From: Moniliophthora roreri
Lineage: Eukaryota; Basidiomycota; Agaricomycetes; Agaricales; Marasmiaceae
NCBI GenBank assembly: GCA_001466705.2
Contig: LATX02000196.1
Location: 526,814 to 590,813, forward strand
Length of the DNA stretch: 64,000 nt
Reading direction: 5' to 3'
Each line of letters begins with the position of its first letter. Position 1 is the first letter of the stretch. A program made the position numbers and the translations under genes. The notes under the pieces are model-generated. The model did not search any database. It saw nothing but the letters and a program-made list of their open reading frames with translations, and had not been told where the DNA came from. This document shows, in pieces, positions 1 to 11,468 of the stretch.

Positions 1-724
1 CACTAGCTATTCACTTCGACAAGTAAATAGCCCGGAGATATACTTTGTTTGTTACTCGGATTATTCGTGCTTGCCCACGTGTTAACATGACGGCTACCCT
101 CGACTTTGTCAATTGACTCGTCCATCTATTCTGTTCCTTACATTTCTGCTCTCGCTTTGAAGTTTGTACACTATGGAGGATACAAGAATATTGGGTTGCA
201 TCGGAAAAAGAACCACGAGGAGTGCTGCCATCCAAAAGGTTCAACGTTACAGTCGAGAAAGAACGGTCACGGGGATTGTACGCGACGCGAGCGCCCTACG
301 CCCCCAATAAGCACGAAACAACGAGAGTGTTAGAGAACTGTCGAGTGCTTTACACGAACACATGGAATACAGTGTATTATTCGTACATGGTTTTCGCATG
401 GCATTAGGATAGCAAGAACAAGGAGAACGCGCAGGGTACTAAGGGTTCAAGATATGTGGTAGACGTGATCACTGCAAGGTGCAACCCTCGGGCTCAGGAG
501 CCAGAGGCTCATCGGACGGAATCCATTCTACGAAGCGTTCCGTATGGTTGAGTCCGCTCAGAGCAAACTGTCAGTTTCACAACATTGCATTAGCGTCGAG
601 ATAAGACCGTACGAAAGCGGAAACTTGTATTGACCTTGTTGTACCATTTCTCCTTCGTAGAGATGTCAGGCAGTGTACTCCATTCACTATGAATCGGTAC
701 GAAAGGTCGCTGTGAAGACAATTC
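1..724. other. Intergenic, nothing recognised
   Basis: Only short overlapping reading frames are present. I see no domain, RNA gene or repeat in this stretch. It lies downstream of the minus-strand MYND gene and may hold its 3' untranslated region. Confidence 0.5.
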
Positions 725-2979
725 TCAATGCCCGTGGTACGAGAATTGGGCGAAGCTGGCGAAACTCACAGGAGGAGCAATCTTGTTTCTCTCTCGCATT
801 CTCACTCCACCTCTGCGAGCAGCCTGATTTGCACCTTCACTCATGAGATACTTCTTGAACGCTGGCGAATTGTCATGGACAATCTCCATACTTGCAACAG
901 CGGTCATTGCGTCTGCAGAGAAGGATCCGCTAAGGACATCGAACGGGTGCGCAAGTTCCTGTCACCCAATATGAGCCGGCCGTAAAGGGTATTCGAGGAT
1001 GCCAAACTCACCGGCCTCACTGTGAGAAGATGTTTCATGCACGGAGCGACCAGGCTCACAGTAGAAGACGCCCTGGCTCCTGGTGTTCGGTAAGCCCAGT
1101 TGATGAACGAACCAATCAAGGTAGAGTCGGGTTGCTCCCTGTCAAGCATTGGTCCCCACTTGGTCAATACTGAAGCGACACCGACATATTCGAGATCCAT
1201 GATATTGGATACTTCGACACGATCGAAGCGACAAAGATGAGGTGGTAAGAGAATCTGCCAGGTCAATAGCGTCCTGGTCATACATTCTGAATGAGATGGA
1301 GAACTTGCGCAATCGTCGAGCGAATGTGGTGAGCTGGTCCTGCACGTGGAAGTAAAGGCAACCCATGATATCTTCCTCAGTCGTTCCGTGTTCTTTGCCA
1401 GATTGGAGGATTTCGCGAATACTGTGGGGTTTTCAAGGTTAGTTACACATGGAAGCATATCAAAACGAGGCACGTACTCCCATCCCTCAAGTGGATTCGC
1501 AGAATCATTCAACCACAAGTGGCCAGTGGGTGTAATCAAAGACGGATTGGGTCGATTGAGGTGTGCATTGGGAGCGCCAAAAGGCATTAATAGCCCAAAT
1601 CGTCTCCACTCCTGGATCGCGACACGATGAGAAGGCTTCAGACGGGCATAAACCCGGTCACGATAGTCCACTCGTTCGGGTGCGTTCATCACGGCGTTCA
1701 AGGTATTGTTTGCTGTTCCGGGATCCACGGTGTTACCAAACTCCAAGTCCAAAGTAATTGTCTGGATAGTGAGCGGTGAGAGCATCATCGATAGGGTGGA
1801 TGTTGTGGAAAGACTGATTTGCCTGCCGTCGAATGGGTGGTCGGCTATCAAGTGCTGATATAAAGAGGCGAACGCGAGAGCCGATCCCTTCGTTGGAAGG
1901 AATACAGAATACCAAAAGTGCAAAGCAAAGTCGATTGCTTGGTCCTATTTCAGCCATATCAGATTCTATGATGTGCCTTTAATAGACGATTTCGGCTTAC
2001 CATATCTTCCATGAGACCGAGTGCAGATAGAATCAGAACATTCCGTGCAACCACAAGTGGGTTTCTATCGTTCAGGACGATGGTAAGATTTCCGTTGTAT
2101 TCATCTGGTAGCGAGTTGACAGTCTTGATCATGTTCCGAAGATCACCAGAGGCTATCAGCGAGCAAATATCAACAAGACGGTTCACAGTTTATAGAGAAG
2201 CTCTTTACCGATGAACGCAAGCCGAAAGTCTCTCGCCTTGATGGATTCGTCCTCGATCGTATCACTCAGGACGTTGATAGCTGGCACGTTGCCCCACCTA
2301 AAGAAGCGTGAATGGCAAATTTGGTTGGGTACAGCTGATGGCAACATACAAGGTCACTCCGCCCCCAAATGATGACAATGGTGAGCAGGACTTGGGCTCG
2401 GATACGAAAGCTGGCTCCCGACGCTGTTCTTCCCAAAGTGGTCTCCACGAGTCATCCCTCATCTGATTTCTGCAGTCTGGAATTAGACGTCAGTACTAGG
2501 CTAATGAAAAAACTCAAAGGTGAGTTCAGTGTACCCTGCTTATGCTTTTCCCAGTCGCGTTTTTGACATTCCTTCGAGCAGTATCGAACGAGCCGACAAC
2601 CTGAACACGAGCGAGTTCCGTTATTCGCACAAACTATGCGAGTTTCAGCGTTGTGGTAGGCACATGGAAGACGTTTACAAATTGGAGGATCGCTGAATTG
2701 AGTCGGTTTGACGAGGGATATTAACGAAGTAGGTGATATGTCATGCCTTTCCAAGAAACGGAAGAGAGCACGAGTCTCTCCGCGACACTGTACTTCGCGT
2801 TCGACAAAGGCAGGTGGATTGCTTGTGCTTCCCGAAAGGTATGCAAAAGGCAAGCCCGTAGAGTCATGCTTAATTTCATCGGAGAGAAATGCCGACAGGG
2901 CAGAGAACTTTTCGCCTTGAGTAGTAGACTCGGAAAACGACTGTTCCGGTCTGTTAAGACGAGCCTCGAAGGAATTCAT
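725..2979 (-). CDS. MYND zinc-finger / DUF4470 protein, one apparent frameshift
   Basis: The start codon is at 2979. A MYND finger sits at about residues 107-145 (C-x2-C...C-x2-C pairs ending in YCSKECQKRDWEKHK). It is followed by WRPLWEEQRREPAF, WGNVPAINVL and a DUF4470 block (ASGDLRNMIKTVN ... ALHFWYSVFLP). Introns I can place by frame and GT-AG sites are 2534-2477, 2349-2298, 2208-2153, 2000-1945, 1477-1422 and 1011-959, all 52-58 bp. The C-terminus reads GVRMRERNKIAPP and stops at 725. This architecture is common in Agaricomycetes and its function is not established. MYND fingers usually mediate protein-protein contacts. Inside exon 6, at about 1235-1255, the frame shifts by one base between DAIDLAD and FDRVEVSN. 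That means either a young pseudogene or a sequencing error. Confidence 0.8.
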
Positions 2980-3972
2980 GGGGCTAGGAGAAGGGGGATC
3001 TGAGGCCCATCGTCAGTGCAGGGCAGTATTTATAGTAATAAAGCAGGTGCTCACCAGAAGATTAAGATTCTACCCAGAGTACCGTGGCTTCTAGGCTGTT
3101 GAGGATTTCTGTGTAGTTCCGTCGTTTCCAATATATTCTCAATGTGTAAGGTTTGAGGTAAGATTAGCGCCGATTCAGACCTCGTTTACTTATGAAGAAC
3201 GTCAGTTTTTTGTGCTGAGGATATATTTCTAGTAAAAAACTCACCATTCTGACAGTACGTGATACCAGATGGATTACTATGCTATGCAGACAAGGCAAGG
3301 AGTGCGGTCGTGGGAATACAACTTAAGCGCCAAGAACCTGAGCTTGCGAGCCTTGCCAACATTGGGTCATCACCGAACCTTCATGCTCGCGCTCCCAAAA
3401 CTTATTTTTCTTCAGAAGACTACTATCTTCATAGGAGCCGCTGCGCATGGAAGTGACTCTAGGACGGGGTTTTCTTGTCGTCGTGAAAAAATCAATGGCG
3501 GCAGTGACGAAATCGATCTGGAGCCGGACAGCTTTCGACGAGAGTAAGCTCGATGAGTCGTGAAAAGATAAGAGATAACGGGCGATTTGACAGGTCATCA
3601 CCGTAAAGTCAGTCAACGACGTCACGACTCATCGGGTTTTCCCTGGCTTTCGACGTTGAATGGAATAGAGTTTAGGTTTGGGAAATGAGGCTGAGTCACC
3701 TTCCGATTCCCTCTTTGAGATGCTGAATGGAAACCCAAAATTGCAGGGTCGTCCAAGAATTCGGGTGGGGCATGAGCACGGATACTCACCGACCAGACGG
3801 TTTTCATTCCGTGTGTCCTCTTTCGAATTAATCAGTCTACAAACCGCTAAATTCGGAGCTTAGGTTAAAGGGGTCTTCCCCAGAAAACCCACTCAAGCTG
3901 TCACCCTCGTGTAGAACCTCGATTTCATTTACCTCCAGCCGCATTGACCACCGACTTTGAACCTCAACCACC
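2980..3972. promoter_or_regulatory. Divergent intergenic region; promoter module of array locus 1
   Basis: This stretch separates the minus-strand MYND gene from the plus-strand array. From about 3338 it carries the array promoter module, recognisable by the segments beginning ACCGAACCTTCA, AGTCTACAAACCG and TCACCCTCGTGT that recur before other loci. A 105 bp insertion (3541-3645) interrupts the module. In this copy the upstream CATG seen before many other loci is mutated to CATTG, so no out-of-frame ATG precedes the start closely. Confidence 0.55.
3541..3645. mobile_element. 105 bp MITE-like insertion with 10 bp target duplication
   Basis: The insertion is flanked by a perfect direct repeat GCTTTCGACG (3531-3540 and 3646-3655). 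The same promoter module before locus 4 (about 10497-10506) has the motif once and uninterrupted. Near the ends a 13 bp perfect inverted repeat is visible (CGATGAGTCGTGA at 3551-3563, complement at 3622-3634). A 9-11 bp duplication is typical of Mutator-like elements, but the outermost bases do not form a clean inverted repeat, so the class is an inference. Confidence 0.55.
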
Positions 3973-5175
3973 ATGTCGAAAACAGGTGCTGCGACCACCT
4001 TCGAATTTGAGGGTGTCATTCGCTTTCATGTCAAGTCCAGGAGTGGGTGTCTAACGTGTAGGAAGAGACGTATTAAAGTATGTACGCGTCAGCTGTTACT
4101 CTTCCTCCTGTCGCTCACTTTGGCATGAACTTGCCAGTGTGATGAAACGAAACCAATTTGCAAGAAGTGTTATCAGCGAAATCTAGAATGTGTACAGAGG
4201 TCCCAGAATGAGCACGACCAGGGGCGGCAGCAGCAGAAGCAGCAGGAAACGACGCTCTGCAAACCCCTCACAGCACCGACACCGATACCAATGGACATCA
4301 CTTCCCTCCAAATAATGCATCATTTCACGACCGCAACTGCCGCTTCTTTTTTGTCCGACCCTAGGTGCATCAATATAATGGCTACCATGCCTCCTCAGTT
4401 ATCATGGGACAATCCACACCTCTTCCACACACTGTTATCCTTTTCGGCACTTCACCTCGGTCGACTCTACCCCGAAGAGTCCAAGTGGGTATACCTTGCC
4501 TCTGCTCATCGGAGAGCTGCGATAGATACCCTACCTGGTGCTACCAACACCGATGCCAAGTCCCTAATGATTGGTATCTTCATACTGTATACGATCTCGT
4601 CGTCGCTATTCTCATCACCGCGGAACATATTCTCACTGATGACGTCGCTGCATAATGTCTTGACCTCCTTCGTGGCACGCCATGATACGTATAAGGATCA
4701 GAGGATAAATGTTGTAGAACCGTTCTCCACGAACGTGCAAGCAAATTCGGCGGAGGGACTAGGGCACCTACAGCAGATATACGACTTCCGTATGCCTGGG
4801 TTCGAGTCAGGATCGGAGGAGCTTTTTGATCCAAGTATTAGGGCGGCATATCAAAAAGCAGTGGAAGCGCTCTTTATCGCATACCCGCTCAGTCAGATGG
4901 GATACGAAACGAAGTGCGCCGTTTTGTGGCCAGCACTTTTTGGGACGAAGTTTCGTGATTTATTAACTGAGAGGAGACAGCGTGCATTGGTGGTACTGTA
5001 TTATTATCTGGGGATGTTGAAGAGTATAGGTGAACGAATTTGGTGGGCGAGTGAAGCTGGGAGGTGTCAGGATTATGTGTATGGGTTATTGGATGCTGGT
5101 TGGAAGGGTTGGGTACTTCAATATGATGGTGTTACGGAGAATTGGGTGGCTAATTCGACGAGGAGATTGACGTAG
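3973..5175 (+). CDS. Zn2Cys6 transcription factor, array locus 1
   Basis: Predicted 380-residue nuclear DNA-binding regulator. Exon 1 is 3973-4077, the intron 4078-4137 (60 bp, phase 0) and exon 2 4138-5175. The zinc cluster is canonical (CX2CX6CX6CX2CX6C) with Cys 26, 29, 36, 43, 46 and 53; the intron falls exactly before Cys36. A Gln/Lys/Arg-rich linker (about 60-75) leads to a regulatory region containing MHHFTTATAASF, LSWDNPHLFHTLLSFSALHL and, near the end, RRQRALVVLYYYLGMLK. The order (basic Cys6 head, then a helical region with ALHL) matches Upc2/Ecm22-like fungal regulators. Target genes are unknown. The start is chosen by its ACCACCATG context, shared across the array. The last residues (TENWVANSTRRLT) match locus 6 rather than neighbouring locus 2. 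Confidence 0.88.
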
Positions 5176-5548
5176 TAGAGCCAAACCAGAGTCCCCCAAC
5201 TACTGCATTCAGGGATGGGATAGAGTTTTAGAGTTGCGAAATGAAGCTGAGTCATCCTCGCGATCCTCTGCCTAATTGGCTTCTGTTTGGCCAACTGCAG
5301 TGGAAAAGATCGAATTGCAGGGTCGTTGACGAGAAATCGGCTAAAGACATGGACACGGATACTCACCGATTAAACGGTGTGTCCTCTTACGAACTAATCA
5401 GTCTACAAACCGCTAAATTCAAAGTTTAGGTTAGAGCGGCCTTCCACAGAAAACCCACTCAAGTTGTCACCCTCGTGTACCTTGAGTGTAGAACTGTGAT
5501 TTCATTTGCCTCTGGCCGCATGACCGCCAACTTTGAACCTCAACCACC
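5176..5548. repeat. Short-type array spacer (locus 1 to 2)
   Basis: A spacer of about 0.37 kb lacks the long 3' module and passenger relic found between most loci. It is nearly the same sequence as the spacer 22384-22757 between loci 6 and 7. It ends in the shared promoter stretch (AGTCTACAAACCGC, TCACCCTCGTGT), with an out-of-frame ATG 29 bases before the locus 2 start. Confidence 0.6.
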
Positions 5549-6745
5549 ATGTCGAAAACAGGTGCAGCGACCACCTTCGAATTTGAGGGTGTCATTCGCT
5601 TTCATGTCAAGTCCAGGAGTGGGTGTCTAACGTGTAGAAGGAGACGTATTAAAGTACGTACGCGTCAGCCGTTGCTCTTCCTCCTGTCGCTCACTTTGGC
5701 ATGAACTTGCCAGTGTGACGAAACGAAACCAATTTGCAAGAAGTGTTATCGGCGAAATCTAGAATGTGTACAGAGGTCCCAGAATGAGCACAACCAGGGG
5801 CGGCGGCAGCAGAAGCAGCAGGAAACGACGCTCTGCAAACCCCTCACAGCACCGACACCGATACCCATGGACATCACCTCCCTCCAAATAATGCATCATT
5901 TCGCGACCGCAACTGCCGCTTCTTTTTTGTCCGACCCTAGGTGCACTGATATAATGGCTACCATGCCTCCTCAGTTATCATGGGACAATCCACACCTCTT
6001 CCACACACTTTTATCCTTTTCGGCACTTCACCTCGGTCGACTCTACCCCGAAGAGTCCAAGTGGGTATACCTTGCCTCTGCTCATCGGAGAGCTGCGATA
6101 GATACCCTACCTGGTGCTACCAACACCGATGCCAAGTACCTAATGATTGGTATCTTCGTATTGTATACGATCTCGTCGTCGCTATTCTCATCACCGAGGA
6201 ACATTTTCTCACTGATGACGTCACTGCATAATGTCTTGTCCTCCTTCATGGGTCCCCATAATATATATAAGGATCAGAGGATAAAGGTTGTAGAACCGTT
6301 CTCCACGAACGTGCAAGCGAATTCGGTGGAGCCACTAGAGCACCTACAGCAGATATACGACTTTCGTATGCCTGGATTAGAATCGGAGGAGCTTTTTGAT
6401 CCAAGTATTAGGGCGGCATATCAAAAAGCAGTGGAAGCGCTCTATGTCGCATACCCGTTCAGTCAGACGGGATACGAAACGAACTGCGCTGTTTTGTGGC
6501 CAGCACTTTTTGGGACGAAGTTTCGTGATTTATTAACTGAGAGGAGACAGCGTGCACTGGTGGTACTGTACTATTATCTGGGGATGTTGAAGAGTATAGG
6601 TGAACGAATTTGGTGGGCGAGTGAAGCTGGGAGGTGTCAGGATTATGTGTATGGGTTATTGGATGCTGGTTGGAAGGGTTGGGTACTTCAATATGATGGT
6701 GTCACGAAGAGTTCGGTTACTAATTCGATGAGGTTGATATATTAG
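5549..6745 (+). CDS. Zn2Cys6 transcription factor, array locus 2
   Basis: Predicted 378 residues. Exon 1 is 5549-5653, the intron 5654-5713 and exon 2 5714-6745. All six zinc-cluster cysteines are present with canonical spacing, and the basic segment reads CRRRRIKC. It is very close to locus 1 over most of exon 2. It differs by a two-residue deletion near the acidic ESEELFDPSIRAAY segment, by changes around HNIYKDQRIKVVEPF, and by its own tail (KSSVTNSMRLIY). An out-of-frame ATG 29 bases upstream of the start overlaps the coding frame and could lower translation. It lies head-to-tail with locus 1 across a short spacer, so the pair probably arose by recent duplication. Confidence 0.87.
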
Positions 6746-7227
6746 AGCCAAGCTGAGATTTCGGCAGAGGAAAACCAGGACACTAATTTAATTCTTTGAG
6801 CGGCCACGACCCTACCATAGCGAATGGGTGATGTAGCGTCGGCGTTGATTGGCGTCGTGCGATAGGTTCCCTGCAAAAACCTTGTTATATTTACCGATGA
6901 CGTTTCACAGTGTATGTCCTGCAGCACCGTGGCACCGTCTACGTAGTTATATTCATTGTTTCATGCATCAACTTGCGGTTTTAATGTGTACTTGAGCTGA
7001 GGACGTTTGTGACGTGCTGCTCTCAAGCTTGACCCCAAACTGCATTCTGGCATTCTGGCATGTTGCAATCCTTGATGCATACCACAAAACTCGAACGGTT
7101 AATACTCCTAAAACGGACTGTCAACAGTAACTGCGCCGAGATCTGACGATGTAACCCTTTCGTGATTCAACGTGAAGGCCACAGGATGGAAGCCATTGAC
7201 TTGCCTGAGCTTGTGAGCCTTGCCAGG
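6746..7227. repeat. Array 3' module
   Basis: This block follows the stop of most array loci (also near 9792, 17780, 19805, 23961, 28018, 31804, 34352, 37390, 40003 and 42613). It begins GAGCCAAGC, passes through GCCGACG and GAGCTGAGGACGT, and ends near CTTGCCAG. No conserved reading frame is obvious. It probably contains the transcript 3' end of the factor gene plus duplicated flank. Confidence 0.6.
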
Positions 7228-7443
7228 ATTGGGTCGCTAGTCTTCTTTTTTATCCGTACGTGATTTGGAACGTGACGAGATTGACGCGAAAGTTTGACGC
7301 GTTCCATGACCACTCCTGAAGCGAATACCCCCCAAATCCTCTAGAACTGGGTGGAAGGCCATCGTCTGCGCTTTAATGCGCATCCAGTAACAGAACTCGG
7401 CGGTCTCGATGAAGTCTGCGGTTGGTACTCAGCCAACAGCTCC

Positions 7444-7836
7444 TCATCTCTGAGCCGTTTTGCGCCGTTTCCGTAAAGGTTCACAGGGAGTTTCAAAATG
7501 ACATCGTCTAGTGATGCTGAGGGGTGTGGAAGGGATCTGAGATGTACCAGCACGAGGAGTTTGCGTATATGGTGGATTAGGTGAATGTATTGATGTTTCT
7601 TCATTACTGGATCTACCAGTAGTGAAAACGTCGTCGTTCTCGCGATTTACGGCGATTATGCGATGTCTTTGTTTCTTAGGTTTGATATTGGGGCCACGAG
7701 GACGACGAGGTTTCGAGGCATTAGTTGGATTGAAGCTATTGTCTGCAGACTCAATGGGGCTGCGATCGGACAAGGGAACGCGGAGACACAGCCTTGAGGG
7801 CGTCAAAGGAGTGGAAGGGTTGAAATAGAAGTGCAT
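7444..7836 (-). CDS. Hypothetical basic protein inside the insertion
   Basis: A 130-residue reading frame that I do not recognise. It is rich in Pro, Ser, Thr and basic residues. Motifs such as STPLTPSRL near the N-terminus, RRPRGPNIKPKKQRHR (about residues 45-60) and a terminal RKRRKTAQR look like nuclear-localisation or phospho-motif sequence rather than a folded domain. It has no array homology and lies wholly within DNA bounded by an 8 bp duplication, so it may have been carried in. It could also be a chance frame; no intron signals were needed to read it. Confidence 0.35.
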   Translation of the reverse strand: MHFYFNPSTPLTPSRLCLRVPLSDRSPIESADNSFNPTNASKPRRPRGPNIKPKKQRHRIIAVNRENDDVFTTGRSSNEETSIHSPNPPYTQTPRAGTSQIPSTPLSITRRCHFETPCEPLRKRRKTAQR

Positions 7837-7904
7837 TGTGACATATTATAGGGGTATAGAGCTAAAGAAGTTAAGAAAAGAGGACCGTTGACGGATGCGT
7901 CGTT

Positions 7905-7929
7905 GAACTTCGCATCGGATGCGAAGTTC
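7905..7929. repeat. Perfect 25 bp palindrome
   Basis: Arms GAACTTCGCATC and its exact reverse complement are separated by a single G. The structure lies inside the 7236-8071 insertion and could form a hairpin or bind a dimeric protein. Nothing else like it is present in the array. Confidence 0.6.
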
Positions 7930-8079
7930 AAGGGGAGCGAAAGAGTTAAGTCACATGATTTATTTTTCTTCTATATACGAATATGGATTTACGGAGGCGG
8001 GCAGGGAGGTACGGGTGCCTGGCCGTGATTTCAAGCAGACTGATATGTATATATATGAGTCGCCTAGGACTATTGGGTC

Positions 8080-8585
8080 ACCGAACCTTCACGCTCGTGC
8101 TCCCAAAACTTACTTTCCTCGGAGGGCTACTATCTTAATAGGAACGACTGCGCGTGGAAGTGACTCTGGGACAGGGTGTTCTCCTCGTCGTGAAAAATCA
8201 GCAGCGGCAGGGACCAAGTCGACCAGGACCCCGACAACTTTAGACGTTGAATGGAGTGTAGTTTAGGGTTTGGGAAATGAGGCTGAGTTACCTTCCGATT
8301 CCTTCTTCAAGATGCTTTTGCTGAATGGAAACGTCACCCGAGATTGCAGGGTCGTCCAAGAATTCGGCACGAATTCGGATGGAGACATGAACACGGATAC
8401 TCACCGACCAGACGGTTTCCCTCCGTGTGTCCTCCTTCGAATTAATCAGTCTACAAACTGCTAACTTCAAAGTTTAGGTTAAAACGGTCTTCCACAGAAA
8501 ACCCACTCAAGTTGTCGCCCTCGCGTAGAATCCTGATTTCGTTTACCTCCAGCCGCATGACCACCGACTTTGAACCTCGACCACC
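8080..8585. promoter_or_regulatory. Promoter module of array locus 3
   Basis: Sequence shared with the regions before loci 1 and 4 (ACCGAACCTTC, GGAAATGAGGCTGAGT, AGTCTACAAACTGC, CCGCATGACC). It includes the out-of-frame ATG 29 bases before the start codon. Confidence 0.5.
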
Positions 8586-9791
8586 ATGTCGACGACAGGT
8601 TCTGCAACCACCCCCAAATTCGAGGGTGTCATTCGCTTTCACACCAAATCTAGGAGTGGGTGTCTTACATGTAGAAAGAGGCGTATTAAAGTAAGTCCGC
8701 ATCAACTGTCGCTCTTCCTCCTATCTCTCACTTTGGCATGAACTTGCCAGTGCGATGAAACGAAACCAATTTGCAAGAAGTGTTATCAGCGAAATCTAGA
8801 ATGCGTACAGAGGCCCAAGAACGAACACAACCAGGAGCGGCAGCAGCAGAAGCAGCAGGAAACGGCGCTCTGCAAACCCCTCACAGCACCGACACCGATA
8901 CCCATGAGCATCATCTCTCGACAAATAATGCATCATTTCGCAACCTCCACTTCTGTTTCTTTTCAATCCGAACCTGGATGCATCAATATAATGTGCATCG
9001 TTCCTCCTCAATTATCATGGGATAACCCACACCTCTTCCACGCCCTGTTATCCTTCTCGGCACTTCACCTCGGTCGACTCTACCCCGAGGAGCCCAAGTG
9101 GGTATACCTTGCCTCTGCTCATCGGAAAGCTGCCATAGATGCTGTACCTGGTGCTACCAACACCGATGCCAAGACTCTAATGTTTGGTATCTTCGTGCTG
9201 TATACGATCTCGTCATCGCTATTCTCATCACCGAAGAATATCTTCTCACTGATGACCTCGCTGCATAACGTCTTGTCCCCCTTGGTGGGTCACCATAGTA
9301 TATATGAGGATCAGAGGATGAAGGTTATAGATCCGTTCGCTGTGAACCTGCAAGCAAATTTGGTGGAGGCACTAGGGCATTTACAGCAGATATACGACTT
9401 CCGTATGCCTGGAACTGAGTCGGAATCAGAGGAGCTTTTTGATCCAAGTATTAGGGCAGCATATCAAAAAGCAGTGGAAGCGCTCTATGTCGCATACCCG
9501 CTCAGTCAGACAGGATACGAAACGAAGGGCGCCGTTTTGTGGCCAGCGCTTTTCGGGACGAAGTTTCGTGATTTATTAAATGAGAGGAGACAGCGTGCAT
9601 TGGTGGTATTGTACTATTATCTGGAGATGTTGAAGAGTATAGGCGAACGATGTTGGTGGGCGAGTGAAGCTGGGAGGTGTCAGGAATATGTATATGGGTT
9701 ATTGGATGCTGGTTGGAAGGGTTGGGTCCTCCAATATGATGGTGTTACGAAGAGTTCGGTCGCTAATCTGACGAGGAGGTTGATGTATTAG
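8586..9791 (+). CDS. Zn2Cys6 transcription factor, array locus 3
   Basis: Predicted 381 residues, the longest open member. Exon 1 is 8586-8690, the intron 8691-8750 and exon 2 8751-9791. The zinc cluster is canonical, with basic segment CRKRRIKC. The region after the linker differs from loci 1 and 2: SIISRQIMHHFATSTSVSF and SEPGCINIMCIVPP replace the DITSLQ/SDPRC type, placing it closer to the loci 11-14 subtype at that end. The C-terminal half stays like loci 1 and 2 (LLNERRQRALVVLYYYLEML, WWASEAGRCQEYVYGLLDAG). Such mosaic similarity suggests exchange between array members. Confidence 0.87.
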
Positions 9792-10852
9792 AGCCAAGCC
9801 GAGTGCCCTACCTGAGCGTTTGGCAGAGGAAGGCCGGGACACTGATTTTCTTTTTTTTGCCAGATTCCCTCTGAGCAGCCACGATCCTACCATAGAAAAT
9901 GGGTGATGTAACGTCGACGTTTATTGGCGTTGTGTGCCAGGTTGCGTGCTATGCTGCGAAAGCCTGGATATATTTGCCGACGATGCTTCACAATGTATGG
10001 CATTTTGATATGGCCTGTAGCACCATCTACGCAGTGGAATTCATCGTTTCATGCATCAAATCGCGGTTTCAATGCGTACTTGAGCTGAGGACGTCTGTGA
10101 CGTGCTGCGCCACATCTGCTCTCAAGTCTTAACCCCGAACTGGATTCTGGCACGCCGCAATTCTCGATGCAAACTACAAAACTCGAATGGTTTGATACTC
10201 CTGAAACGGACTGTCGACATCCTCTCAACAGCGACTGCACCGGGATCTGACGATGTAACTCTTTCGTCATTCGACTTGAATGCCGTACGAAATCATTGAC
10301 TTGACACTCAGGTAAGGAGGCCTGAGCTTGTGAGCCTTGCCAGCATTGGATCACCGAACCTTCACGCTCGTGCTCCCAAATCTTATTTTCCTTAGAGGGC
10401 TATCGTCTAGATAGGAACGACTGCGCATGGAAGTGGGGTATTCTCGTCGTGAAAAACCAGCAGTGGCAGTGACCAAGTCGACCAGGAGCTGAACAGCTTT
10501 CGACGTTGAATGGAATAGAGTTTAAAGTTTGGGAAATGAGGCTGAGTCACCTTCCGATTCCCTCTTTGAAATGCCTTTGCTGAATGGAAATGTTCACCCA
10601 CAATTGCAGGGTCGTCCAAGAAATCGGGTGGAGACATGAATACGGATACTCACCGACCAGACGGTTTACACTCCGTGTGTCCTCCGAATTAATCCAGTCT
10701 ACAAACTGCTAAATTAAAAGCTTGGGTTAAAGGGGCCTTCCACAGAGGACCCGCTCAAGTTATCACCCTCGTGTACCTTTAGGTACTAGTAGTAGAACCC
10801 TGATCTCATTTACCTCTAGCCGCATGACCACCGACTTTGAACCTCAACTACT
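9792..10852. repeat. Array 3' module plus promoter module before locus 4
   Basis: The 3' module occupies roughly 9792-10340 and the promoter module 10345-10852. There is no passenger-gene relic in this spacer. The promoter includes an out-of-frame ATG at 10824, 29 bases before the locus 4 start, and an uninterrupted version of the site hit by the 105 bp insertion before locus 1. Confidence 0.55.
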
Positions 10853-11468
10853 ATGTCGAAAACAGGTGCTGCGACCACTTTCAAGTTGGAGGGCGCTATT
10901 CGCTTTCATGCCAGGTCTAAGAGTGGGTGTCTAACGTGTAAGAAGAGGCATATTAAAGTAAGTACGCATCAGCTGTTGCTCTTCATCCTATCGCTCACTT
11001 TGGCATGAACTTGCCAGTGCGATGAAACGAAACCAGTTTGCAGGAAGTGTTATCGGTTAAATCTAGAATGTGTACAGAGGCCCCAGAACGAGAACGTCCG
11101 GGAGCAGCAGCAGGAAACGGCGCTCTACAAACCCCTCACAGCACCGACACCGATACCCATGGACATCACTTCCATCCAAATAATGCATCATTTCACGACC
11201 GCAACTGCCGCTTCTTTTTTGTCCGACCCTAGGTGCATCAATATAATGGCCACCATGCCTCCTCAGTTATCATGGGACAATCCACACCTCTTCCACACAC
11301 TGTTATCCTTTTCGGCACTTCACCTCGGTCGACTCTACCCCGAAGAGTCCAAGTGGGTATACCTTGCCTCTGCTCATCGGAGAGCTGCGATAAATACTCT
11401 GCCTGGTGCTACCAACCCCGATGCCAAATTCCTAATGGTTGGTATCTTCGTGCTGTATACGATCTTGT
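10853..11468 (+). pseudogene. Array locus 4, 5' part, cut by an inverted-repeat element (first assembly block)
   Basis: Exon 1 (10853-10957), the 60 bp intron and the first part of exon 2 (from 11018) encode an intact zinc cluster with basic segment CKKRHIKC and the start of the regulatory region. The frame then runs into an inserted element at 11469 and stops a few codons later. The 3' half of the gene does not follow here because sequence jumps at the N at 12037. The same 5' part recurs at 13897 and 15709 with no differences I can see, so this is probably one locus represented repeatedly. Confidence 0.75.

Larger units (their letters stand above)
7236..8071. mobile_element. 836 bp insertion flanked by an 8 bp duplication
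   Basis: The array spacer is split here. ATTGGGTC occurs at 7228-7235 and again at 8072-8079, and the promoter module resumes directly afterwards (ACCGAACCTTCACGC). An 8 bp duplication fits hAT-type transposition, but I see no convincing long terminal inverted repeat. The insert carries a minus-strand 130-codon frame (7444-7836) and a perfect 12 bp-arm palindrome (7905-7929). Confidence 0.45.

Noticed and set aside
4365..4655. 96-codon frame overlapping the second exon of array loci (recurs in many copies)
   Set aside because: It is a +1-frame shadow of the conserved coding sequence, and its conservation follows from the main frame.
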